From NCBI RefSeq assembly GCF_027111355.2, contig NZ_CP114291.2:3038001-3102000 (forward strand): a DNA stretch of 64,000 nucleotides, in the 5' to 3' direction. Below the pieces are notes generated by a model, which was not told the DNA's origin, ran no database searches, and saw only the letters and a list, made by a program, of their open reading frames with translations. Of this stretch, positions 26,918-34,748 are shown piece after piece. The position numbers and the translations under genes are program-made. Each line of letters begins with the position of its first letter. Positions within the stretch are counted from its first letter, which is position 1. This DNA comes from Flavobacterium eburneipallidum. Its GTDB lineage: Bacteria; Bacteroidota; Bacteroidia; Flavobacteriales; Flavobacteriaceae.

Positions 26918-28546
26918 CTAAACTTGAATGACTCCCAAGTTAAATTTCTTTTCAATTGGCGCATGATTGGCTGCTTCAATTCCCATCGAAATCCAAGTTC
27001 GAGTATCCAAAGGATCAATAATCGCATCCGTCCAGAGTCGGGAAGCCGAATAATAAGGAGAAACTTGTTCGTCGTATCGAGCTTTGATTTTATCGAACAA
27101 TTCTTTTTCCCTTGCTTCATCCACGATTTCTCCTTTGGCTTTAAGCGAAGAGGCTTCAATTTGAGCTAATACTTTGGCGGCTTGCGTTCCGCCCATAACG
27201 GCTAATTCTGCACTTGGCCAAGCAGCTATTAATCTAGGGTCATAAGCCTTTCCGCACATCGCATAATTTCCTGCTCCATACGAATTTCCAATAATGATAG
27301 TGAATTTAGGCACAACCGAATTGGAAACTGCATTCACCATTTTGGCTCCATCTTTTATGATTCCGCCGTGTTCTGATTTAGAACCCACCATAAAACCGGT
27401 AACGTCCTGAAGGAAAACTAATGGAATTTTCTTTTGATTGCAATTGGCAATAAAACGAGTGGCTTTGTCCGCAGAATCGGAGTAAATTACGCCGCCAAAT
27501 TGCATTTCGCCTTTTTTGGTTTTGACAACCTTTCTTTGATTGGCAATGATTCCTACTGCCCATCCGTCAATTCTGGCATAACCTGTAATTATGGTTTGTC
27601 CGTAACCATCTTTGTAGGCTTCGAACTCGGAATTATCCACCAAGCGATGAATGATTTCCATCATATCGTATTGCTCATTTCGAGCTTTTGGCAAAATGCC
27701 GTAAATATCTTTTTCTTCTAAAGCGGGTTTCTCTGATTTGATTCGGCTAAATCCTGCTTTGTTATAATCACCAATTTTGTCAACGATATTTTTTATTTTG
27801 TCTAAAGCGTCTTTGTCATCTTTGGCTTTATAATCCGTCACTCCTGAAATTTCGCAATGTGTTGTTGCTCCTCCAAGGGTTTCGTTGTCAATACTTTCTC
27901 CAATTGCGGCTTTGACCAAATAACTTCCTGCCAAAAAAATACTTCCTGTTTTATCGACAATCATAGCCTCGTCACTCATGATAGGAAGATAAGCACCACC
28001 AGCAACACAGCTTCCCATAACGGCCGAAATTTGGGTAATTCCCATACCACTCATCAAAGCATTGTTTCTGAAGATGCGTCCAAAGTGTTCTTTATCAGGA
28101 AAAATTTCATCTTGTAAAGGCAAATAAACACCTGCAGAATCCACCAAATAAATGATAGGCAATCTGTTTTCCATTGCAATTTCTTGCGCTCGCAAATTCT
28201 TTTTTGCAGTAATTGGAAACCAAGCTCCCGCTTTTACAGTAGCATCATTGGCAACAACTATACATTGTTTTCCTTTGATATATCCTATTTTTACAATCAC
28301 ACCACCCGATGGACAGCCACCGTGTTCAGCATACATTCCTTCGCCAACAAAAGCTCCAATTTCAATACTTTTTGCTTTGGCATCCAGCAAATAATCAACG
28401 CGTTCTCGCGCTGTCATTTTGCCTTCTGAATGTAATTTTTGGATGCGTTTTTCGCCTCCACCTAGTTTGACTTTGGAAAATTTTTGACGCAAGTCAGCAA
28501 GAAGTAGTTTATTGTGGTCTTCGTTTTTATTGAAGTTCAAGTCCAT
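26918..28546 (-). CDS. acyl-CoA carboxylase beta subunit, methylcrotonyl-CoA type
   Basis: A 542-residue carboxyltransferase subunit: RERVDYLLDAKA at the N-terminus, KIGYIKGKQCIVVANDATVKAG, the first crotonase-like oxyanion region AVMGSCVAGGAYLP, and the C-terminal half with GFMVGSKSEHGGIIKDGAK and NSYGAGNYAMCGKAYDPR. The latter matches methylcrotonyl-CoA carboxylase beta more than propionyl-CoA carboxylase. The partner biotin-carboxylase alpha subunit is not adjacent. A leucine-degradation role follows if MCC; another acyl-CoA specificity is possible. The ATG at 28546 gives MDLNFNKNEDHNK, a usual start. Confidence 0.9.
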   Translation of the reverse strand: MDLNFNKNEDHNKLLLADLRQKFSKVKLGGGEKRIQKLHSEGKMTARERVDYLLDAKAKSIEIGAFVGEGMYAEHGGCPSGGVIVKIGYIKGKQCIVVANDATVKAGAWFPITAKKNLRAQEIAMENRLPIIYLVDSAGVYLPLQDEIFPDKEHFGRIFRNNALMSGMGITQISAVMGSCVAGGAYLPIMSDEAMIVDKTGSIFLAGSYLVKAAIGESIDNETLGGATTHCEISGVTDYKAKDDKDALDKIKNIVDKIGDYNKAGFSRIKSEKPALEEKDIYGILPKARNEQYDMMEIIHRLVDNSEFEAYKDGYGQTIITGYARIDGWAVGIIANQRKVVKTKKGEMQFGGVIYSDSADKATRFIANCNQKKIPLVFLQDVTGFMVGSKSEHGGIIKDGAKMVNAVSNSVVPKFTIIIGNSYGAGNYAMCGKAYDPRLIAAWPSAELAVMGGTQAAKVLAQIEASSLKAKGEIVDEAREKELFDKIKARYDEQVSPYYSASRLWTDAIIDPLDTRTWISMGIEAANHAPIEKKFNLGVIQV

Positions 28547-28663
28547 AATGAAATTGTGTTGGTCTAAAAATAACGATGGCTAAATTACGAAAAATCATTG
28601 AAAGAAATTTTAGATTAATCTAGACATTCGCATTAAATTTTAACCACAAATAACTAAAAATAT

Positions 28664-28719
28664 TTAACCACAGATTCGCAGATTAAAAATAATTTTAAAA
28701 TCTGCGAATCTGCGGTTAA
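28664..28719. repeat. CCGCAGATTCGCAGATT inverted repeat
   Basis: AACCACAGATTCGCAGATT pairs with AATCTGCGAATCTGCGGTT with one mismatch across an A/T loop. It lies between the carboxylase gene and lpxD, both on the minus strand, and belongs to the same family as 19255 and 42018. Confidence 0.75.
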
Positions 28720-28736
28720 TTTTATTGTAACTAATT

Positions 28737-29732
28737 TTATTTCTTCGATTCGTTGACCAATCGTTTTAAAATAGCCCATTGCTTTAGAGCATCACGGGCT
28801 TCAACCGCTGGATAACCTAACATTGTTTTACCAGCCGGAATGTCGCTAACAACACCAGAACCTGCACCAACAATTGCACCGTCGCCAATAGTGGTGTGGT
28901 CTTTTATAGAGGCGCTTCCGCCAATGATAACACCATTTCCTAAAGTTACAGAACCTGCTAATCCAGAATTTCCTGCCATGATGCAACATTTACCTAGTTT
29001 ACTATTGTGACCAATTTGAACTAGATTATCAATCTTACAGCCATCACCTAAAACGGTAGAACTAAATTTTCCTCTATCTACACAAGCATTGGCTCCAATT
29101 TCGACACCATTTCCTAGAATTACGTTTCCTATTTGAGGTACTTTGACCAAGCCTCTTTCAGGACAAGGGCGAAATCCAAAACCATCGGCACCAATGGTAG
29201 CATTGGGATGAATAATACAATGACTTCCTAAATGGCAACGCTCGCGAATTACTGCTCCTGACCAAATGATGGTGTTTTTTCCAATGGTACATTCGTCAAG
29301 AATAGTGACATTAGGATAAATAGTTACGTTTTCGCCAAGTTCTACTTTTGGACCAATGTAACTTCCGGCACCAATTCGGGTTCCGTTTCCGATAATCGCT
29401 GTTGGATCTACAACCGCTGTTGGATGAATATCTGTATGAAATATGGGTGTTGGCGGAGCAAAAAGCTCTAAAATTTGGGACATCGCCAAATCGGCATTTT
29501 TTACTTTTATAAAAGCCCTTCCTTCGCCTGGTTCTATCGAAATATCTTCATTGACAACTGCCACAGAAGCTTTGGAATTCTCCCAAAGTTTTTCATATTT
29601 TCTGTTTCCAATAAAAGAAATTTCAGAAGCAGTGGCTAATCCTAATTGTTCGGGAGCGGTAATTTTTACAGAAGTATCGCCAACAATTGTGCCTTTTAAA
29701 ACTTCGTTGATTTCTTGTATGGTATAGGTCAT
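28737..29732 (-). CDS. lpxD: UDP-3-O-acylglucosamine N-acyltransferase LpxD
   Basis: A 331-residue acyltransferase of lipid A synthesis. N-terminal uridine-binding domain ([19 protein letters not shown]) then a left-handed beta-helix of hexapeptide repeats (about residues 100-290) with [22 protein letters not shown] carrying the catalytic His. The C-terminal helix ([23 protein letters not shown]) is normal. Length fits. No other lpx genes are adjacent; the carboxylase gene is downstream across a repeat. Confidence 0.94.
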   Translation of the reverse strand: MTYTIQEINEVLKGTIVGDTSVKITAPEQLGLATASEISFIGNRKYEKLWENSKASVAVVNEDISIEPGEGRAFIKVKNADLAMSQILELFAPPTPIFHTDIHPTAVVDPTAIIGNGTRIGAGSYIGPKVELGENVTIYPNVTILDECTIGKNTIIWSGAVIRERCHLGSHCIIHPNATIGADGFGFRPCPERGLVKVPQIGNVILGNGVEIGANACVDRGKFSSTVLGDGCKIDNLVQIGHNSKLGKCCIMAGNSGLAGSVTLGNGVIIGGSASIKDHTTIGDGAIVGAGSGVVSDIPAGKTMLGYPAVEARDALKQWAILKRLVNESKK

Positions 29733-29887
29733 TTAGAGTAATGAATTAAATTTTTATTGAGTATTAATTATCAAATAAAGCGAATTTGTATTGGAAAACC
29801 TAATTCATAATTTTTAAGAACATACAATAAGTAGAAATTATATAAATAATACTTACAAATATATAATCGAATGCGTTTTCATACAAG

Positions 29888-29895
29888 TACATTTG
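29888..29895 (+). promoter_or_regulatory. -7 promoter element of the phospholipase gene
   Basis: TACATTTG matches TAnnTTTG, 25 bases before the ATG. No strict -33 TTG is visible. Confidence 0.5.
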
Positions 29896-29920
29896 CTACT
29901 GAATATCAACTTGTTGCCTT

Positions 29921-30826
29921 ATGAGATTATCTATAAAATTCACTTTTTTTTTGCTATTATTAACTTCAGTTGTAGCCGATGCCCAAATTCAAGCATTGAA
30001 TAGCAAAACCCAAATTCGAACCATGACCGAACGTTGGGAACTGGACACCACTGCTATAAGAGGAACGTTTCTATTAACCCCTTACAAACCGATTTATATT
30101 ATAGCGGGAAAATATTCTAGCAATCCAAATGATCAACCTCATTCTGAAAATGATAGCCCTGAATATATTGTTCCGGAAGGCATTAATTATGACAATATAG
30201 AACTGAAATTTCAGTTGAGTTTTAAAACTAAAGTATTGCAAAGTTTTTTATGGGGTAAGGCTGATTTATGGATTGCTTATACTCAAAAATCATTTTGGCA
30301 AGTATATAACGCCGAACTTTCTAGACCATTCAGAGAAATTAATTACGAACCTGAAGTTATTTTAAATTTTCCTGTAAAGTTCAAAATTTTGGGTTTCAAT
30401 ACCCGAATGGTTGGAATTGCCTTTAATCATTTATCCAATGGAAAAAGCGAACCCTTTTCGAGAAGCTTGAATCGATTTATTGTTCATGCAGGTTTTGAAC
30501 GCAAAAATTGGAATATTTATGTAAGATCTTGGTACGGAATGTCGGATAATGACAAAGACAATCCAGATATTTCGGATTATACAGGAAGAGCCGATTTGAA
30601 TATTATTTATGCCAAAAACGGAAATGTTTTTTCTTTTATTGGAGGCTACAATATGAATTTTAATTCCAATCCAAGAGGTATTGCAGAATTTTCTTGGTCT
30701 TATCCTATCAAAAATAACTTAAAAGCTTACTTGCAAGTTTCTCACGGTTACGGAGAATCATTGATTGATTATAACCATCTTCAAACCAATGTTGGCGTTG
30801 GAATTTCCTTGATTGAGTGGTTATAA
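29921..30826 (+). CDS. pldA: outer-membrane phospholipase A
   Basis: A 301-residue outer-membrane hydrolase (OMPLA family): signal peptide ending VVADAQ, then a barrel. The active site is FNHLSNGKSEPFSRSLNR: His170, Ser172 and Asn184 have the same spacing as the His142-Ser144-Asn156 triad of E. coli PldA. Neighbouring strands WIAYTQKSFWQVY and YGESLIDYNHLQTNVGVGISLIEW match the family. It would remove misplaced phospholipids from the outer leaflet, with calcium and dimerisation. Transcribed alone. Confidence 0.92.
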   Translation: MRLSIKFTFFLLLLTSVVADAQIQALNSKTQIRTMTERWELDTTAIRGTFLLTPYKPIYIIAGKYSSNPNDQPHSENDSPEYIVPEGINYDNIELKFQLSFKTKVLQSFLWGKADLWIAYTQKSFWQVYNAELSRPFREINYEPEVILNFPVKFKILGFNTRMVGIAFNHLSNGKSEPFSRSLNRFIVHAGFERKNWNIYVRSWYGMSDNDKDNPDISDYTGRADLNIIYAKNGNVFSFIGGYNMNFNSNPRGIAEFSWSYPIKNNLKAYLQVSHGYGESLIDYNHLQTNVGVGISLIEWL

Positions 30827-30827
30827 A

Positions 30828-30860
30828 AAACCCAACAAATTTTAAAACTTGTCGGGTTTA
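30828..30860. terminator. hairpin between pldA and prfB
   Basis: AAACCCAACAA pairs with TTGTCGGGTTT with one mismatch; it separates convergent genes. There is no strong T-run, so efficiency is uncertain. A CAGT-type fragment (ACTGAACACTGATTACT) follows at 30878. Confidence 0.6.
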
Positions 30861-30892
30861 CTATTTTAAATATTGCTACTGAACACTGATTA

Positions 30893-31991
30893 CTATTCCT
30901 CCTCCCTCTGCCCCATCATCATTAGGAAAGCTTTCAAAAATTCGTCAATATCGCCATTCATCACGCCGTCCACATTACTGGTTTCATAACCGGTGCGAAC
31001 GTCTTTGACCAATTTATAGGGTTGCATCACATAATTTCGAATTTGCGAACCCCATTCGATTTTCATTTTTCCAGCTTCAATATCCGAGCGTTGTGCTTGT
31101 TGCTTTTTCAATTCAATTTCATACAATTGCGATTTCAACATTTGCATGGCTCGGTTTCTGTTGTCGTGTTGCGAACGGGTTTCAGAGCATTGAATCTGAA
31201 TTCCTGATGGTTTGTGAGTCAACTGAACTTTGGTTTCTACCTTGTTCACATTCTGACCACCAGCACCACTCGAACGAGAAGTAATAATTTCAATATCGGC
31301 AGGATTGATTTCAATTTCAATCGTATCATCCACTAACGGATAGACGTAAACCGAAGCAAAAGAAGTATGTCGTTTGGCATTACTATCAAAAGGAGAAATA
31401 CGAACCAATCGATGTACGCCATTTTCGCCTTTGAGGTAACCAAAAGCAAAATCCCCTTCAATTTCTAATGTTACGGTTTTAATACCAGCCGCATCGCCTT
31501 CTTGATAATTCAGCTCTCGCAATTTGTATCCCGATTTTTCGGCCCACATCATGTACATTCGCATCATCATCGAAGCCCAATCACAACTTTCTGTTCCGCC
31601 AGCACCAGCCGTAATTTGCAAAACGGCACTCAAACTATCGCCTTCATCCGAAAGCATATTCTTAAATTCGATGGACTCAATATGGTTTTGAGTCGTGTTG
31701 TATTGCTCGTCTAATTCTTCTGCCGAAAGTTCGCCTTCTTTGTAGAATTCATACGCCAATTGCAACTCGTCAGCCAGTTCGACTGCTTTGTTGTAATCTT
31801 CAATCCATTTTTTCTTGGAACGAAGATTTTTGATATAAAGCTCGGCTTCCTTGGCGTTGTTCCAAAAGTCTGGAGCCAAAGTTTTTTCTTCTTCGTTGGT
31901 AATTTCTATTTGCTTGGCATCAACGTCAAAGATACCTCCTCAACGCACCAAGGCGCTCCACAATACCTTTTATTTGTTCGGTAGTTGTCAT
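30893..31991 (-). CDS. prfB: peptide chain release factor 2 (programmed +1 frameshift)
   Basis: RF2, which reads UGA and UAA stop codons. Translation from ATG at 31991 gives 21 residues ([21 protein letters not shown]) and then meets an in-frame UGA (31926-31928). Slipping one base at CTT continues as [15 protein letters not shown] and on through 344 codons, for 365 residues in all, close to the family length. The GGQ motif is in [17 protein letters not shown]. The main-frame part alone would start at an internal Met at 31879 and lack the RF2 N-terminus. The gene self-regulates because low RF2 favours the shift. Confidence 0.95.
31925..31940 (-). promoter_or_regulatory. prfB: prfB programmed frameshift site
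   Basis: The site reads AGGAGG TAT CTT TGA C on the minus strand. It has the same layout as the E. coli prfB site (AGGGGG TAT CTT TGA C): an internal Shine-Dalgarno-like hexamer three bases before the slippery CTT and a stop followed by C. Confidence 0.92.
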
Positions 31992-32001
31992 AAATTATAT
32001 T

Positions 32002-32044
32002 TATTTTTGTGCCACAAAAATAGGAATTTTTTACAAAGGGACAA
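32002..32044. promoter_or_regulatory. overlapping divergent promoters of prfB and threonine aldolase
   Basis: TATTTTTGTGCCACAAAAATA (two halves TATTTTTGTG / ACAAAAATA around C-C) is palindromic and puts a TATTTTTG element on each strand. For prfB (minus) the box is 32015-32022 with TTG at 32042-32044, spacing 19. For the plus strand the box is 32002-32009. Each start point would fall in the opposite box. Confidence 0.6.
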
Positions 32045-32075
32045 GTTTCGCTTGTCTGTACTTATATAAAATGAA

Positions 32076-33095
32076 ATGCGAATAAATTTAGTCAGCGATA
32101 CGGTTACCAAACCCACTCAAGAAATGTTACGCTTTATGTTTCAAGCCGAAGTAGGTGACGATGTCTATAAGCAAGACCCAACGGTTATTGAACTGGAAAC
32201 TAAAGTAGCCGAAATGTTTGGCATGGAAGCAGGGCTTTTTTTTCCATCGGGAACCATGGCAAATCAAGTCGCTATAAAAGTACATACCCAACCTGGCGAA
32301 CAATTAATTGCTGATAAATGGTCGCACGTTTTTAATTATGAAGGCGGTGGCGTTTCCTTTAACAGTGGCGTTTCTTGCTGTTTGTTAGATGGAAATCGTG
32401 GTATGATTACTGCCGATCAAGTTGCCAATGCTATTAATAATCCTGAATTTTATCACAGTCCGCTTACGAGTTTGGTTTGTGTAGAAAATACTACCAATAA
32501 AGGCGGAGGTGCTTGTTATGATTTTGAAGAATTCAAGAAAATCAGGCAAGTTTGTGATGCCAATAATTTAAAATTTCACTTGGATGGTGCCAGAATTTGG
32601 AATGCTTTGGTAGTTACGAATGATAATCCAGCAGACTACGGAAAAGTATTTGACACCATTTCTGTTTGTTTGTCCAAAGGATTAGGCGCACCAATAGGCT
32701 CTCTTTTATTATCCGACAAAAAAACAATTCACAAAGCCTTGCGAGTTCGAAAAATATTGGGTGGTGGAATGCGTCAAGTTGGCTATTTGGCAGCGGCCGG
32801 AATGTATGGCATTAGCAATAACATCGGAAGATTGGTTGACGATCACAGGCGTGCCAAAGAAATAGGTGCGGTTTTAGAAAAATTAAATTGGGTGGCTAAA
32901 GTAGAACCAATAGAAACCAATATTTTGATTTTCTCACTTCATCCGCAAGTTAGCGAAGCGGCTGTAATCGAAAAATTAAAAGAAAAAGGAATCGCAATTA
33001 GCTCCATGGGACATGGAAAATTACGAATTGTTACCCATTTGGATTATCGCGAAGTGATGCATAGTTATGTTTTGGAAACTTTGGAGAAGTTGTAA
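32076..33095 (+). CDS. ltaE: low-specificity L-threonine aldolase
   Basis: A 339-residue fold-type I PLP enzyme cleaving threonine to glycine and acetaldehyde. MRINLVSDTVTKPTQEMLRFM and VGDDVYKQDPTVIELE are the family start. PLP Lys lies in DTISVCLSKGLGAPIGS; HLDGARIWNA is the aspartate stacking region. It is divergent from prfB. Since it degrades threonine, it links to the thr operon in the same window, although 14 kb away. Confidence 0.93.
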   Translation: MRINLVSDTVTKPTQEMLRFMFQAEVGDDVYKQDPTVIELETKVAEMFGMEAGLFFPSGTMANQVAIKVHTQPGEQLIADKWSHVFNYEGGGVSFNSGVSCCLLDGNRGMITADQVANAINNPEFYHSPLTSLVCVENTTNKGGGACYDFEEFKKIRQVCDANNLKFHLDGARIWNALVVTNDNPADYGKVFDTISVCLSKGLGAPIGSLLLSDKKTIHKALRVRKILGGGMRQVGYLAAAGMYGISNNIGRLVDDHRRAKEIGAVLEKLNWVAKVEPIETNILIFSLHPQVSEAAVIEKLKEKGIAISSMGHGKLRIVTHLDYREVMHSYVLETLEKL

Positions 33096-33103
33096 AATGA
33101 AGT

Positions 33104-33505
33104 TTATTTTCGAAACCAATTCTCCATTTTAATTCCTTCTAAATTTTCAAAATCTTTTTGATTATCAGTAACTAATATCAACTTATTTTTAATAGCTGTT
33201 ACTCCAATTAATAGGTCAAATTCATCATTAATTGGTTTACCCAATTTTCTTAAACGAATCTTTTCTGTGGCATATTTTTTAATAGAACTATATATAGGAA
33301 TGATTGATATCCCACTCAAAAACAAATCAACAGCTTGATTAGACTTCGTTGGATTCTCACTGTTTTCTGCACCAAAACGAAGTTCAAAAACTGTTATTTC
33401 TGAAATAAAACAATTTTCTTTACCTTTTTGCTTTATAATATCGTCCAGATTTAATTTTCCTCGTAAAAAGAAAACACAAATATTGGTATCTAATAAATAT
33501 TGCAT
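33104..33505 (-). CDS. vapC: VapC-type PIN-domain toxin
   Basis: A 133-residue PIN-domain ribonuclease: N-terminal YLLDTNICVFFLRG (first acidic residue), ISEITVFELRFGAE (second), NDEFDLLIGVTAIKNKLILVTDNQKDFENLEGI (third and fourth acidic residues). These make the metal site. The start overlaps the antitoxin stop by one base (TAATG). VapC toxins usually cut initiator tRNA or rRNA. Confidence 0.9.
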   Translation of the reverse strand: MQYLLDTNICVFFLRGKLNLDDIIKQKGKENCFISEITVFELRFGAENSENPTKSNQAVDLFLSGISIIPIYSSIKKYATEKIRLRKLGKPINDEFDLLIGVTAIKNKLILVTDNQKDFENLEGIKMENWFRK

Positions 33506-33744
33506 TAGAATTTAATTTCTTTCTTTATAAACTTTCTACTAGATTTAATTTCTTCAACGATTTCTTCAGCTGATTTTTCAGATCCAAAAGCTCCAAAAGA
33601 TTTGAAAAAATCATCTTTTTTTAACGTTTTTTCCCTTTTTAGAGATTTTGTTAAACTTTCAATTAATTCAATTTTTGTTAATGAATTAAGTCCTTCAAAC
33701 AACATTGAATAATTTTCTACAATATTTTTATTGGTGTAACTCAT
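33505..33744 (-). CDS. antitoxin partner of the VapC toxin
   Basis: A 79-residue protein (MSYTNKNIVENYSMLFEGLNSLTKIELIESLTKSLKREK...) rich in Lys and Glu, with helices but no clear ribbon-helix-helix, AbrB or Phd start. The SLTKIELIESLTKSLK and GSEKSAEEIVEEIKSSRKFIKKEI parts resemble the DUF281/addiction-module-type C-termini. I identify it by position, size and the one-base overlap with vapC. The ATG at 33744 is chosen over one 16 codons upstream (33792) that gives an unlike N-terminus. Confidence 0.65.
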   Translation of the reverse strand: MSYTNKNIVENYSMLFEGLNSLTKIELIESLTKSLKREKTLKKDDFFKSFGAFGSEKSAEEIVEEIKSSRKFIKKEIKF

Positions 33745-33799
33745 AATTTTTCTTTTATGTAAAGTTATGATTTTTATTAATTTAAAAACCAACCCCTAA

Positions 33800-34210
33800 C
33801 TATTTCTTCATTTCCTCTAACATAGCAATAATTTTATCTAATTTCTCTGTATCCAGTTTGCTTAACATTAGGGTCAAAGCTTCAATTTCCTGCTTGGCTT
33901 CAATGTTGGTTTGATAATCAGCTTGAGCTTGCAATCGATCTCTTTCACTTTGTCTGTTTTGAGACATCATAATAATTGGCGCAGCATAAGCAGCTTGTGT
34001 CGAAAAAACAAGATTTAATAAAATAAACGGATAAGCATCCCAATGATACATGTAACCTACAACATTTAGACCCATCCACAGCGCAACAAATATGGTTTGC
34101 AAAATAATAAATCGCCATGATCCCATACCTTTAGCTACAGCATCGGCTAAACGTCCTCCGAATCCTGATTCTTCAGCGTGTTTTTTGTGCCAATTTATTG
34201 GATTTCTCAT
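33800..34210 (-). CDS. DUF1003 membrane protein
   Basis: A 136-residue protein with two membrane helices: SWRFIILQTIFVALWMGLNVV and YPFILLNLVFSTQAAYAAPIIMM, followed by a cytoplasmic coiled coil (QSERDRLQAQADYQTNIEAKQEIEALT to LEEMKK). This is the DUF1003 family; its function is not known. A promoter is not evident. Confidence 0.82.
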   Translation of the reverse strand: MRNPINWHKKHAEESGFGGRLADAVAKGMGSWRFIILQTIFVALWMGLNVVGYMYHWDAYPFILLNLVFSTQAAYAAPIIMMSQNRQSERDRLQAQADYQTNIEAKQEIEALTLMLSKLDTEKLDKIIAMLEEMKK

Positions 34211-34287
34211 TTTGTATAAGGTATAACCATTAGCTTTAAGCGATTGGCTTTGATACTAATCGCTAAAAAGCTAATTACTCTTTTGTT

Positions 34288-34608
34288 TTATTTAAACATT
34301 TCATCCATTCCTGGAATCATTGGCATATCTACTTTGGCAACAGCATCTAATTCAGCCTGATGTACTTTTGCTGCTTTTTCGATAGCTTTATTTAAAGTCA
34401 CAATTAAATAATCCTCCAGTTGTTCTTTGTCTTCCAATAAAGAATCATCAATTGAAAGTGATTTTAGCTTTCCATTGGCAGTAAATGTAACTTTTAAGGC
34501 TCCGTCGTTGCTTTGTTCGTCAATTAAAACGGAATCCATGCGTAGTTTTGTTTCTTCCATTTTGCGTTGGGTTTCTTTCAATTTGCCCATCATTCCCATT
34601 AAATCCAT
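34288..34608 (-). CDS. YbaB/EbfC nucleoid-associated protein
   Basis: A 106-residue homodimeric DNA-binding protein of the YbaB/EbfC family: N-terminal helix [26 protein letters not shown], strand region [15 protein letters not shown], and C-terminal helix [16 protein letters not shown]. In other bacteria the gene often accompanies dnaX/recR; not so here. Preceded on the minus strand by TATTTTTG (34636-34643). Confidence 0.9.
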   Translation of the reverse strand: MDLMGMMGKLKETQRKMEETKLRMDSVLIDEQSNDGALKVTFTANGKLKSLSIDDSLLEDKEQLEDYLIVTLNKAIEKAAKVHQAELDAVAKVDMPMIPGMDEMFK

Positions 34609-34635
34609 TTTGATCTTTTTTAAAAATTTGTGTTA

Positions 34636-34643
34636 CAAAAATA
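34636..34643 (-). promoter_or_regulatory. -7 promoter element of ybaB
   Basis: TATTTTTG on the minus strand, 27 bases from the ybaB start codon. Confidence 0.5.
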
Positions 34644-34682
34644 CAATTTGAAAAGGGATATTTGCTAAAATTTAACGAAATA

Positions 34683-34717
34683 TTGAAGCATTCTAAATGC
34701 TCTTTATCTTATTTTTG
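34683..34717 (+). promoter_or_regulatory. promoter of the S9 peptidase gene
   Basis: TTG (34683-34685), 24 bases, then TATTTTTG (34710-34717), ending 31 bases before the chosen ATG at 34749. Confidence 0.55.
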
Positions 34718-34748
34718 CAAGCTATACACAAAATTGAAAGTTCAAAAT

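Noticed and set aside
26918..28429. Several long open frames antisense to the acyl-CoA carboxylase gene
   Set aside because: They overlap a highly conserved gene, have no family signatures and no promoter; they reflect codon bias of the true strand.
30893..31879. prfB as a shorter gene starting at an internal Met (31879)
   Set aside because: The +1 frameshift site and the 21-codon upstream frame at 31925-31991 restore the normal RF2 N-terminus.
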